A stretch of DNA of 64,000 nucleotides from Mesorhizobium liriopis (GTDB lineage Bacteria; Pseudomonadota; Alphaproteobacteria; Rhizobiales; Rhizobiaceae). The position numbers and the translations under genes were made by a program. The stretch's first letter is position 1, and the number at the start of each line of letters is the position of its first letter. Positions 47,453 through 57,004 of the stretch are shown in pieces. Below the pieces are notes generated by a model. That model did no database searches. It worked only from the letters and a program-made list of their open reading frames with translations, and had not been told where the DNA came from. Where the stretch lies: NCBI RefSeq assembly GCF_024053505.1, contig NZ_JAMXQS010000004.1, positions 310,001 through 374,000 on the forward strand, written 5' to 3'.

Positions 47453-49369
47453 ATGGCAATGGCCGATACAGAGGGCGCGGCTCGCCCGGTGCACTCCGAA
47501 ACATCTACCCACGCGTCTCATTCGACACCGGCCTTGATGCTCGGTGCCCTCGGCGTCGTCTTCGGCGATATCGGAACGAGCCCCATCTATGCTTTCCGCG
47601 AGGCACTCCATGCTGCGGGCAGCGATGGTGCAGTGACGCGCGGCGACATTCTCGGCGTGCTGTCGATGATCGTCTGGGCGCTCACGCTGATCGTGACGAT
47701 CAAATACGTGGTCTTCGTCATGCGCGCCGACAACAATGGCGAGGGCGGATCGCTTTCGCTGATGGCGCTCGCACGCGCGAACTATCCGAAGGGCGCAGGC
47801 ATCATCCTGATCGTCGGCATCATTTCGTCCGCGCTGTTCTTCGGCGATGCCATCATCACGCCGGCGATCTCCGTGCTTTCGGCCGTGGAAGGCCTCAAGC
47901 TCGTGACGCCTGCCTTCGACCCCTATATCGAGATCATCGCGCTCGTGATCCTTGCCGTGCTGTTTGCCGTGCAGCGGCTCGGTACGGCATCGGTGGCGAA
48001 GGTGTTCGGCCCAGTGATGGCGCTGTGGTTCCTGATGCTCGGTGGGCTCGGCCTTTATCACATCGCGGATGCGCCGGAGGTGTTTCTCGCGCTGAACCCC
48101 TATTATGCGATCCACTACCTCATCGCTCAGCCGGAATTGTCGTTCATCACGATCGGTGCCGTGTTTTTGGCTGTGACAGGTGCCGAAGCGCTTTACGTGG
48201 ATCTCGGCCATTTCGGTCGCAAACCGATCGTCACGAGCTGGCTCTTCTATGTCTTCCCGGCACTGCTTCTGAACTATTTCGGGCAGGGCGCCTTCGTGCT
48301 TGCCAATGACGGCGTGCCGACCAATCCGTTCTACGAGATCATGCCGTCATGGTTCCTGATCCCGGGCGTGCTGATTACGATGCTGGCCACCGTGATTGCC
48401 AGCCAAGCGGTGATCACCGGTGCCTATTCGCTGGCGCGACAGGCCGTGCAACTCAACATCCTGCCGCGTTTCGAGGTGCAGCATACGTCTGAAAGCGTGT
48501 CGGGGCAGATCTACATGCCGCGGATCAACCTGCTCCTGGCCTTGGGCGTGATCCTGCTCGTGGTCGGCTTTGGCGAGTCGAGCGCTCTGGCCTCTGCCTA
48601 CGGTATCTCAGTGACCGGCGTGATGCTGATGACAACCGTCTTGCTTTGCATCGTCATGGTGCATGGCTGGAAATGGCGCGCCGGGATAGCCGTCACGCTC
48701 TGCGTGCTTTTCGGCATCCTTGATGGCGGGTTTCTTCTGTCGAACGTGGTCAAGATCCACGAGGGAGGCTGGGTGTCCATCCTGGTTGCCGGCGGTGTCG
48801 GTCTCATCATGTGGACGTGGGTGAAAGGCACGCGCTATCTGTTCGACAAGACGCGGAAGAGCGAAATCCCGTTCGATGTGCTGGTGGAAAACCTGTCGCG
48901 CAAACCGCCGCATCTGGTGCAGGGCACGGCTGTATTTCTGACCTCGGACCCCGCGAGCGCACCCACCGCGCTGATGCACAGCCTGAAGCACTATAAGGTG
49001 TTGCATCAGCAGAACGTCATCCTGTCGGTGACCACCGCGCAGGAGCCGAAAGTGCCCGAAAGCGAGCGGGTGAAAATGGAGCCGGTCAACGAACTCTTCA
49101 TGCGGGTGACGTTGAAGTTCGGCTATATGGAACAGCCCAACATTCCGCGCGCGCTTGCCATCTGCCGCAAGCAGGGCTGGAAATTCGACATCATGACGAC
49201 CTCTTTCTTCCTGTCGCGCCGCTCATTCAAGGCGTCGTCCACATCCGGTATGCCGATCTGGCAGGACAAGCTTTTCATCGGCCTCGCGCGCTCGGCGGCG
49301 GATGCCACCGAGTATTTCCAGATTCCGACCGGTCGCGTCGTGGAGATCGGTACGCAGGTGGCAATCTGA
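47453..49369 (+). CDS. kup: Potassium uptake protein Kup
   Basis: Proton-coupled potassium transporter of the KUP/HAK/KT family. The 638-aa protein has 12 predicted membrane helices and a cytoplasmic C-terminus. The family opening GVVFGDIGTSPIYAFREAL is followed by ADNNGEGGSLSLMALARAN. The N-terminus carries about 25 polar residues before the first helix. The 143-bp gap upstream shows no clear regulatory site. Confidence 0.94.
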   Translation: MAMADTEGAARPVHSETSTHASHSTPALMLGALGVVFGDIGTSPIYAFREALHAAGSDGAVTRGDILGVLSMIVWALTLIVTIKYVVFVMRADNNGEGGSLSLMALARANYPKGAGIILIVGIISSALFFGDAIITPAISVLSAVEGLKLVTPAFDPYIEIIALVILAVLFAVQRLGTASVAKVFGPVMALWFLMLGGLGLYHIADAPEVFLALNPYYAIHYLIAQPELSFITIGAVFLAVTGAEALYVDLGHFGRKPIVTSWLFYVFPALLLNYFGQGAFVLANDGVPTNPFYEIMPSWFLIPGVLITMLATVIASQAVITGAYSLARQAVQLNILPRFEVQHTSESVSGQIYMPRINLLLALGVILLVVGFGESSALASAYGISVTGVMLMTTVLLCIVMVHGWKWRAGIAVTLCVLFGILDGGFLLSNVVKIHEGGWVSILVAGGVGLIMWTWVKGTRYLFDKTRKSEIPFDVLVENLSRKPPHLVQGTAVFLTSDPASAPTALMHSLKHYKVLHQQNVILSVTTAQEPKVPESERVKMEPVNELFMRVTLKFGYMEQPNIPRALAICRKQGWKFDIMTTSFFLSRRSFKASSTSGMPIWQDKLFIGLARSAADATEYFQIPTGRVVEIGTQVAI

Positions 49370-49391
49370 GGGCAGGGCGTTTTCCTCGTGG

Positions 49392-49423
49392 GCGGCCGAT
49401 AACGTCCGGCCGCTCTCATTTCC
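49392..49423 (+). terminator. Likely terminator after kup
   Basis: GCGGCCG/CGGCCGC stem with an 8-base loop, then TCTCATTTCC. It is 22 bp after the kup stop. Between it and the tetR promoter I see no other feature. Confidence 0.5.
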
Positions 49424-49546
49424 ATCACCTATGCAAGCTCTCTGGGTCTTCTCGCCGTTCGGGCTCCACAGCTTGTCTTGGCCGTCTTCTCACCCGCTTC
49501 GACTACTCCGCAGATCATTGCTCTATTGGCCGCTCATCGAGACCCC

Positions 49547-49594
49547 TTGCGCCTTTGCCATTCATCGGCTAAATGCCGAACCGTAACGTACGGT
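49547..49594 (+). promoter_or_regulatory. Promoter and palindromic operator of the TetR gene
   Basis: TTGCGC and TAAATG (49547-49552, 49570-49575) are separated by 17 bp. The predicted start falls inside the perfect palindrome ACCGTA-ACG-TACGGT at 49580-49594, which ends 7 bp before the tetR ATG. A repressor bound there would block its own transcription; TetR proteins commonly bind 15-bp palindromes of this kind. Confidence 0.6.
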
Positions 49595-49601
49595 ACTGAC
49601 G

Positions 49602-50243
49602 ATGAGCCAAGCAGTCGCAGCACAGGGAGAGCCATCCGCGCGCCAGCGCGACGTGCTCGACGCTGTGCTCGCACTCATGGTCGAGAAGGGTGCCGATGGC
49701 CTGACGATGACGGCCGTCGCCAACCGGGCGAGCTGCTCCAAGGAAACGCTTTATAAATGGTATGGCGACCGTAGCGGATTGCTGGCTGCCACCGTTCAAT
49801 GGCAGGCCTCGCAGGTTCGCGCGAGCGAGTATGACAGCCAGCATCTCGATGTAGGCGCGCTGAAAGCCAGCCTCGAGACCTTTGCCGCCAACTGGTTGCG
49901 CGTGATCGCCAGCGACACGTCCATCGCATTGAACCGGATTGCCATCGGCAGCGCTGCCACGGCGGACAGCGACCTTGGTTCGATCGTACTTCAGAACGGG
50001 CGGTTCGCTCTGGGCGAGCGCCTCAAGCCGCTGCTCGAAAGTGCGGCAGCAGCCGGACTGATCGCGTTCGACGATGCGGAGAACGCCTTCCGTACATTTT
50101 TTGGGCTCATCGGGCGCGACGTTCAGATCAGACTTCTGCTCGGCGATAAGCTCAAGCTGAGCGAGGCCGACATTCAGCGCGACGCTCAGCGCGCTACGCA
50201 ACAGTTTCTCGCGCTTCACCGCGCGGGCGAGACCCCGGCGTGA
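49602..50243 (+). CDS. TetR/AcrR family transcriptional regulator
   Basis: A 213-aa repressor. The N-terminal helix-turn-helix is QRDVLDAVLALMVEKGADGL with LTMTAVANRASCSKETLYKW as its recognition region. The C-terminal ligand-binding part is less conserved (LKASLETFAANWLRVIASDT). No ligand can be named. It likely represses itself through the palindrome upstream. ilvC starts 36 bp after its stop on the same strand, so read-through from this promoter could contribute to ilvC expression, though no direct evidence links it to branched-chain amino acids. Confidence 0.88.
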   Translation: MSQAVAAQGEPSARQRDVLDAVLALMVEKGADGLTMTAVANRASCSKETLYKWYGDRSGLLAATVQWQASQVRASEYDSQHLDVGALKASLETFAANWLRVIASDTSIALNRIAIGSAATADSDLGSIVLQNGRFALGERLKPLLESAAAAGLIAFDDAENAFRTFFGLIGRDVQIRLLLGDKLKLSEADIQRDAQRATQQFLALHRAGETPA

Positions 50244-50261
50244 TGCCGGACCCACACATAA

Positions 50262-51299
<1,038 letters not shown>

Positions 51300-51310
51300 G
51301 AGCTGATAAG

Positions 51311-51343
51311 AAAAAGCCCGGGAAGATGATCCCGGGCTTTTTT
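51311..51343. terminator. Strong bidirectional terminator after ilvC
   Basis: AAAAAGCCCGGG and CCCGGGCTTTTTT arms around AAGATGAT, between the convergent ilvC and BA14K-like genes. The A-run and T-run make it effective on both strands. Confidence 0.9.
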
Positions 51344-51361
51344 CCATCGTTTTGGATCCGA

Positions 51362-51889
51362 TCAGCTATAGGGCGAGTAGCACTGCTGACGGGGTCCATT
51401 ATACGGCTGGAACGAGTTGTCATAGGCGCGATACGACCGATAACGGTTGTAGCACCAGTCAACATGTGCCGAGCCACCGCCACGGTAAACCCGACGCGGG
51501 GCGTATTCGCGATAAACCGGACGCGGCGCGTAATAGGGATCGTATGCCGGGCGAACAGCAAGTGCTGCGAGCGGCAAGCCGATGCCGAGGCCCAACGCGA
51601 TGGCCGTATTCCGGTCACGGCGGCGATCCCAGCGGCGATAATCACCGCGATCGCGCCAGCGGTCACGGCGCCAGTCGCGATAATCCCGACGGTCGCGCCA
51701 GCCGCGGTCGCGACGCCAGTCGCGATACTGCACATCAACGACCTGACCCGAAGCCTGAGGCGCAGCAGGCTGGGCGATGGGGGCCAGTGGTGCGGAAACC
51801 GCTGGAACGGTGATAGCAGGCAAAGCCATGGTTGCGGACAATCCGAGGGCAACCACCGCCTTACGAGCCGAGACGAATAAGCTCTTCAT
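51362..51889 (-). CDS. BA14K-like exported protein
   Basis: A 175-aa protein with a signal peptide ([22 protein letters not shown]) and an Arg/Asp/Trp/Tyr-rich middle ([20 protein letters not shown]). A membrane-like segment ([19 protein letters not shown]) precedes the conserved C-terminus [20 protein letters not shown], then [13 protein letters not shown], the BA14K hallmark with two Cys. In Brucella the family is an immunoreactive lectin-like surface protein. The role here is not known. The upstream 150 bp (51890-52039) shows nothing I can assign beyond an expected promoter. Confidence 0.8.
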   Translation of the reverse strand: MKSLFVSARKAVVALGLSATMALPAITVPAVSAPLAPIAQPAAPQASGQVVDVQYRDWRRDRGWRDRRDYRDWRRDRWRDRGDYRRWDRRRDRNTAIALGLGIGLPLAALAVRPAYDPYYAPRPVYREYAPRRVYRGGGSAHVDWCYNRYRSYRAYDNSFQPYNGPRQQCYSPYS

Positions 51890-52039
51890 CGTGTAACTCC
51901 CGATTATGTGGTGTCCGACGCATGAACCGCCGAACGATAGGGCGGAGCATCGGGGTTCGCCTATGAACGGCCCCTGAATGAAAATGTTCCTCTGATCAAG
52001 GACTTGTCAAAGTGCTCGGAGCACGCTCAAACCCGTTCG

Positions 52040-53155
52040 ATGCCTTTCCGCCTTGCCACTTTCAATGTCGAAAACCTTCTTCGGCGCTTCGATTTCTCCG
52101 GCTTCAAGAATGAGTTCAACGAGGACCGTGTCCTCTCGCTCTTTCAGATCGAGAGCGAAGCGCAATTCCAAGAGCTGGAGCAGGCCCGCGCGATTGCGGC
52201 GACGGACGATACCCGCCAGCTGACAGCCCTCGCAATCGCTGCGACGCGGGCCGACATCGTTTGCCTCCAGGAAGTGGACGATCTCGAAGCGTTGCAGGCG
52301 TTCGAGCGCAATTACCTCTTTCGCATGATCGGCGAGGGCTACCGACACAAATTCGTGAGCACGGGCAACGACATGCGCGGCATCGATGTGGCGGTGATGA
52401 TGCGTGAGCAGACGGCGGCCGGCGAAATCATTGAACTCGTCTCGAGCGAAAGCTTTTCTCGTGTGACATTCGAGGAATTAGGACTGCTGACAAGCGAACT
52501 GGAAGATCTCAATTTCCACCCTCGCGATCGCATTTTTCGCCGCGACTGCTTTCAGGTGGACCTGCGCGTCGGCGGAAAACCGCTCACGCTCTTCGTCGTG
52601 CATTTGAAATCCATGACGGGTAACCGCAATGGGTTGACGGGCCGGGAGGCGTCCATGCCGCTCAGGCGCGCAGAGGCTCTTGCCGTGCGCCACCTGATCG
52701 AGACGCGGTTCGGTCGGGACGGCGCCGCACACGCGGCCTGGGCTATTTGCGGCGACTTCAACGACTACACGGAGCGACTTGTCGTGTCCGGCGACGAGTT
52801 ACGCGGCGATGTCTTCACGCCGGTCCACGAGGAGACTTCCGCACTCGATGTTTTGCTGACCGACGGTTTCGCGGTGAACCTTGTCGAGCGAAGACCTGTG
52901 CTCGACCGCTGGACGCTGTTCCATTCACGCGGACCACGAGAGCGCCATCTGTGCCAACTTGATTACATCCTAGCGTCGCCCGCGCTCGCCGCGGCCAACC
53001 CGGATGCAGTTCCTGCGATCATCCGCAACGGACAACCTTGGCGCACGCCGTTTCCGGCGGGGCAAGAGGTGCAGCGCTTCCCGCGCATCGGCTGGGATCG
53101 GCCCAAAGCGTCCGATCACTGTCCCGTTGCCGTTTCCTTGGACCTGCCTGCATGA
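52040..53155 (+). CDS. Endonuclease/exonuclease/phosphatase family protein
   Basis: A 371-aa metal-dependent phosphoesterase. ATG 52040 starts MPFRLATFNVENLLRRFDFS, with the Asn and Glu of the active site; later motifs are VCLQEVDDLEAL, FVVHLKSMTGNRNGL and AICGDFNDYTERLV, and DYILASPAL with KASDHCPVAVSLDLPA closing the domain. The family covers nucleases, phosphatases and sphingomyelinases; no signal peptide is seen. The next gene overlaps its stop (ATGA), forming a three-gene translationally coupled operon. Confidence 0.86.
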   Translation: MPFRLATFNVENLLRRFDFSGFKNEFNEDRVLSLFQIESEAQFQELEQARAIAATDDTRQLTALAIAATRADIVCLQEVDDLEALQAFERNYLFRMIGEGYRHKFVSTGNDMRGIDVAVMMREQTAAGEIIELVSSESFSRVTFEELGLLTSELEDLNFHPRDRIFRRDCFQVDLRVGGKPLTLFVVHLKSMTGNRNGLTGREASMPLRRAEALAVRHLIETRFGRDGAAHAAWAICGDFNDYTERLVVSGDELRGDVFTPVHEETSALDVLLTDGFAVNLVERRPVLDRWTLFHSRGPRERHLCQLDYILASPALAAANPDAVPAIIRNGQPWRTPFPAGQEVQRFPRIGWDRPKASDHCPVAVSLDLPA

Positions 53156-53874
53156 GCTTCGACCTGCCGCGTAACCGCGTCCTGCCCGTTCGGGAGGTCG
53201 ATGTGAGGTTGGAAGATGGTCCGCACCCCTTCGCCGCGGGGCGTGAGAAGGAGATCAGGGAAAACTGGGAGGAAGAAGTTTCGCACAATCCATCGCTGTT
53301 CGATGGCAACATGGCGTTGCTCGCCTCGCTTGCGTGGCACGACGAGCGGCTGGTCGGCACCTGCCATGTCGTGAAGTACTCGACCTTCATGCTCTGGCGT
53401 CGCATTCGACCTGTCGCCAGCGCGGAGCATTGCTTCGCTCATGCAATACCGGTCGGTGCCGACAACGCGCTGATCGCAGCGCGAATGGGCGCTCATACGG
53501 CCAATGCGGGACGTGTTTATTTCGCCGCCGGCTCGTTCGAGCCGGAGGATTTCCGCGACAGACGCGTTGATCCTCATTTCAATATGGCGCGTGAAGTCGG
53601 AGAGGAAACTGGCCTGTTGCTTGATCGGGCAGCGGCCGAGCCCGCCTTCCATTGCTGGAGCGGCGAGGGTGGCACCGTGATCTTCCGGCGCTATCGCTTC
53701 ACCGAAACTGCCGATGCCATGGCGGAAAGTATCCGCCGTTTTGTGGCAGCAGAGTTGGAACCCGAGATCGAGGGGCCGGTCGTGATCCGTTCGGCTGACG
53801 ATCTTCCTGTCGGAACCATGCCGCATATGCGACCACTGGTGGAATGGCACTTTGCGAATAGTGGAACTCTGTGA
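53152..53874 (+). CDS. NUDIX hydrolase-like protein
   Basis: A 240-aa protein from ATG 53152, which overlaps the preceding stop. A NUDIX-type box is visible at about 130-160 as HFNMAREVGEETGLLLDRAA, with the REVGEETGL core; the conserved leading Gly is in AAGSFEPEDF. The rest of the domain is atypical, and the N-terminus carries an extra 60 residues. It likely hydrolyses a nucleoside diphosphate linked to another moiety. The PhzF gene starts at its stop (TGATG). Confidence 0.8.
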   Translation: MSFDLPRNRVLPVREVDVRLEDGPHPFAAGREKEIRENWEEEVSHNPSLFDGNMALLASLAWHDERLVGTCHVVKYSTFMLWRRIRPVASAEHCFAHAIPVGADNALIAARMGAHTANAGRVYFAAGSFEPEDFRDRRVDPHFNMAREVGEETGLLLDRAAAEPAFHCWSGEGGTVIFRRYRFTETADAMAESIRRFVAAELEPEIEGPVVIRSADDLPVGTMPHMRPLVEWHFANSGTL

Positions 53875-54776
53875 TGGCAAAACGTCCCTATGTCGTGCTC
53901 GACGTGTTCACGCACGAAAAGCTCGCGGGCAATCCGCTGGCCGTGGTGCTCGACAGCCACGGCCTCGACACCGCGGCGATGCAGAAGATCGCCAACGAGT
54001 TCAACCTGTCCGAAACGGTGTTCGTGACGGAGCGAGTAGCGGATGGCAGCGACGCGGCGATCCGCATCTTCACGCCGCATTTCGAAATGCCGTTTGCAGG
54101 GCATCCCACCGTGGGAAGCGCAGTGGCTCTGGCCTACGGCGAGGGCATGGTCGAGCCGCGCCCGTTTGTTCTCGGTGAGAAGATCGGACCGGTTGCGTGC
54201 ACCGTATCCGAGGTGGATGGCGCTGGGTTTGCGGAGTTCGAGCTGACACGACTTTCGGAGCCGCTGCCTCTGAAGTTTAGGGCGGAGGACGCTGCGCAAG
54301 CCCTTGGGCTGCAGCCGGAAGACATCGCGTTCGACGATCACCTGCTGTCGCACTGGAGCGCCGGCGTCGGCTACGTCGCTGTGCCTGTTGCAAGCCTCAA
54401 TGCGCTGGGGCGTGCCAGGCTCGATCCGCAGCTCTGGACGCGTCTCTTCAACGATCAGAACAACGAGCGCATCTCTGCCGCGTATGTCTATTCGCGCGGG
54501 CGAAGCGGTGCCGACTTCCAGGCACGTATGTTTGCGGCGCATCTCGGTCTCGTGGAAGACCCGGCCACGGGTTCAGCCGCCGCCGCGTTCACGGGAGCTA
54601 TCGCAGCTGCCGAGGGACTCACCTCCGGCGAGCACGCATTCCGAATCGCGCAGGGGGTTGAGATGGGTCGTCCGTCCGATATCCGCGTACGCATAGTCGT
54701 CGAAAATGGCCGCGTTATCCGCGCCTTCATTGGCGGCTTCGCGGTCGCCGTTGCGGAAGGCAATTTGTTTTTCTGA
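53874..54776 (+). CDS. PhzF family isomerase
   Basis: A 300-aa protein of the diaminopimelate-epimerase-like fold. Family hallmarks are VLDVFTHEKLAGNPLAVVLD at the start, the catalytic Glu in NEFNLSETVFV, FAGHPTVGSAVALAYGEG, and EDPATGSAAAAFTGAIAAAE. PhzF acts in phenazine synthesis, but most members are stand-alone isomerases of unknown substrate and no phenazine gene is here. GTG 53871 is an alternative start. It ends the phosphatase-NUDIX-PhzF operon. Confidence 0.9.
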   Translation: MAKRPYVVLDVFTHEKLAGNPLAVVLDSHGLDTAAMQKIANEFNLSETVFVTERVADGSDAAIRIFTPHFEMPFAGHPTVGSAVALAYGEGMVEPRPFVLGEKIGPVACTVSEVDGAGFAEFELTRLSEPLPLKFRAEDAAQALGLQPEDIAFDDHLLSHWSAGVGYVAVPVASLNALGRARLDPQLWTRLFNDQNNERISAAYVYSRGRSGADFQARMFAAHLGLVEDPATGSAAAAFTGAIAAAEGLTSGEHAFRIAQGVEMGRPSDIRVRIVVENGRVIRAFIGGFAVAVAEGNLFF

Positions 54777-54856
54777 AAGCCCAAGTTTCTCCCTTCGCGC
54801 CCTAGACAGGCGGGCAAGTGCTGGCTATATCCCGCGCCACTCGCTGCAACGCGAGT

Positions 54857-54932
<76 letters not shown>

Positions 54933-54959
54933 AAATTTCCAAGATAATCGAAGATTTAT

Positions 54960-54986
54960 CGGTTCCAGCCATTGTGGCTGGAACCG
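54960..54986. repeat. Perfect inverted repeat downstream of tRNA-Lys
   Basis: Arms CGGTTCCAGCCA and TGGCTGGAACCG (12 bp) with a TTG loop, 27 nt after the tRNA. There is no T-run. It could end the tRNA transcript or be a remnant of a short repeat. The rest of 54933-55112 shows nothing else. Confidence 0.55.
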
Positions 54987-55112
54987 GATGCCGAGCGCCA
55001 AGGACGGTCTCTAACCTGCTTCTGATCATCTTTGCCGGCGATCGGCGTGTGTGGTCCAGCGTCAGACCGCTGGCGCTGATCTGATTGCTTGATCCATCGA
55101 TACGATGGGCTG

Positions 55113-56162
55113 CTACTCGCTCACGACGCCCTTGCGCCAGTAGGCAACGACATGGTGGCGGTCGGGCTTGAGCCCGAGCACTTCACGGCAGTGGCGGCGG
55201 ATACCCTGAAAGTCGGCGAATTCACAGCCGGCCCAGATATAGCCATCCGCGCCGAGAACATCCGGCGTGATGGCTTCCGCCGCCGCTCTCAAACTCATTC
55301 CCCCTGCATCGCGATGAAGCCATTCGATCTTGAGTGAGGCGGCGGAGCGAAGCGGTTGTTCCTCGTCGCGGTTTGCCACCTCGATCACCGCATGCGCTTC
55401 TGCATTTTGCGGCAGGCGACGCAGGATGCGGTCGATGGCGGGGATCGCGGTCTCGTCGCCAAAGAGGAACAGGCGGCGCTTGGTGGATGCACCATCGTCG
55501 CCCACTGGGCCCGACATGCCGACCACGTCGCCGGGACGTGCACCGACGGCAAAGGTCGAACCGGGCGTCGTATCGCCGTCATGCCGCAGAATATCGATGG
55601 AAACCTGACCGCGTGCGAGATCGACCTCGCGGATCGTGTAGACGCGGGTCGTCAGCTTGTCCTCACCGTCCGGCCAGATCGGACAGCCATCCTCTCCCAG
55701 CACAGGTCCTTTGAGCGGGCGTCCTGCTGGCGGGAAGAACAAGCGCACATGCAGGCCGCCCTCGGCCATCGCCGCAAGGTTGCGTCCACTGAGTATCACC
55801 CGTCGCATACATGGCGTGATGTCGAACGCATCCACCACGCGCATCTCGCGCCAGAACGAGGGCACCGCGCCGGTCTTCGCATGGCCCTGCCAGCGCACGG
55901 CAGGGGCCGCCTCGCTCATGAACTCATTGAGGTGATGGACCACCCCCCATTTGACGTAAGTCAGTCCATCCTCGTTCGGTGCCTTCGCTCTGACCGACAA
56001 AGTCTCGCCGTTGGCATGAAGTGCAAATGAGCCGAAGCTCATGGCAACCCGGCCTGCGCGATCGCGGCGGCGAACGGAGCCATGCTCGATGTAGTGCTCG
56101 CAAAACAGCGCCAGAAGCTTCTCAGGCTCGGGCATCGGCAGATCGCACTGGGCTCTCAGCAT
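55113..56162 (-). CDS. Siderophore-interacting protein (DUF2218 + FAD-binding ferric reductase)
   Basis: Cytoplasmic ferric-siderophore reductase that releases iron after uptake. From ATG 56162, with AGGAGA upstream, it has 349 aa; the frame runs on but without support. An N-terminal DUF2218 domain (residues 1-100, LLALFCEHYIEHGSVRRRDR) is fused to the SIP domain, with FAD contacts in RVYTIREVDLARGQVSIDIL and LFLFGDETAIPAI, and a C-terminal YIWAGCEFADFQGIRRHC. It closes the fhu operon, 29 bp after fhuC. Confidence 0.9.
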   Translation of the reverse strand: MLRAQCDLPMPEPEKLLALFCEHYIEHGSVRRRDRAGRVAMSFGSFALHANGETLSVRAKAPNEDGLTYVKWGVVHHLNEFMSEAAPAVRWQGHAKTGAVPSFWREMRVVDAFDITPCMRRVILSGRNLAAMAEGGLHVRLFFPPAGRPLKGPVLGEDGCPIWPDGEDKLTTRVYTIREVDLARGQVSIDILRHDGDTTPGSTFAVGARPGDVVGMSGPVGDDGASTKRRLFLFGDETAIPAIDRILRRLPQNAEAHAVIEVANRDEEQPLRSAASLKIEWLHRDAGGMSLRAAAEAITPDVLGADGYIWAGCEFADFQGIRRHCREVLGLKPDRHHVVAYWRKGVVSE

Positions 56163-56191
56163 TCCGCTGTCTCCTCTAAGAACTGCATTCG

Positions 56192-57004
56192 TCAGTTGGG
56201 AATTGCGACGCCGGCCGGATGGGTGGCGTGAGGCAGGATCTGCATATCGAGCCCATAAACCGTGCGAAGGCTCTGCGGCGTCATGAAGTCGTGAATCCCT
56301 TCGCTGACCACCAGCCGCCCGCCGCGCAGGCCCATCACGCGGTCGCAGAAGCGGGAGGCCATGTTGACGTCGTGCAGCACGATCACGATGCATCGACCGC
56401 TCTCATGTGCCAGGCGGCGTATCAGTGAAAGCACCTCGATCTGGTGACTGATGTCGAGCGCAGATGTCGGCTCATCCAACAGCAGGCATCCGGCATCCTG
56501 TGCCACCAACATGGCGAGCCACACGCGCTGTCGCTCGCCGCCTGACAGCGTGTCGAGCGTGCGGTCCGCGAAGTCGGTGGTTTCCGTCACCCGCAGCGCT
56601 TCGTCGGTGCGGGCGGCATCATTGGCGGTGAAACGGCCGAATGGGCCGTGCCAGGGGTAGCGGCCGAGTGCCACCACCTCGCGCGCCGTCAGTCCGATGC
56701 CGGTTTGCGGATATTGTGGCAGATAGGCGATCTCACGAGCCAGATCGCGCGCACCCCAGTCGGCCAAGGCCCGCCCTCCGAAGCTGACGCGTCCGCTGCT
56801 CGGGGCGGTCTGGCGGGCGAGAATGCGCAGGAGCGTCGATTTCCCCGAGCCGTTCGCCCCGACGAGACCCAGAACCTGTCCGCCACCGATGCGTGCCGAT
56901 AGCGGGTGGAGGATGGTCGCGCCGTCCACGGCGAACCGCACGTCTTCGAGGACGAAGCCTTTTTCGGCGGAAGCACGGTCGGGAGTTGCTGCTTGAGCGG
57001 TCAT
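56192..57004 (-). CDS. fhuC: Ferric hydroxamate ABC transporter ATP-binding protein FhuC
   Basis: ATPase powering import of ferric siderophores through the FhuB channel. The 270-aa protein has Walker A GLVGANGSGKSTLLRIL, the ABC signature LSGGERQRVWLAML, Walker B CLLLDEPTSALDISHQ and the H-loop VLHDVNMASRF. Its ATG overlaps the fhuB stop by four bases (ATGA), a sign of translational coupling. Confidence 0.94.
   Translation of the reverse strand: MTAQAATPDRASAEKGFVLEDVRFAVDGATILHPLSARIGGGQVLGLVGANGSGKSTLLRILARQTAPSSGRVSFGGRALADWGARDLAREIAYLPQYPQTGIGLTAREVVALGRYPWHGPFGRFTANDAARTDEALRVTETTDFADRTLDTLSGGERQRVWLAMLVAQDAGCLLLDEPTSALDISHQIEVLSLIRRLAHESGRCIVIVLHDVNMASRFCDRVMGLRGGRLVVSEGIHDFMTPQSLRTVYGLDMQILPHATHPAGVAIPN

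Noticed and set aside
53038-53151. Longer N-terminus of the NUDIX-like protein
   Set aside because: Falls within the phosphoesterase gene; ATG 53152 overlaps that gene's stop and fits coupling.
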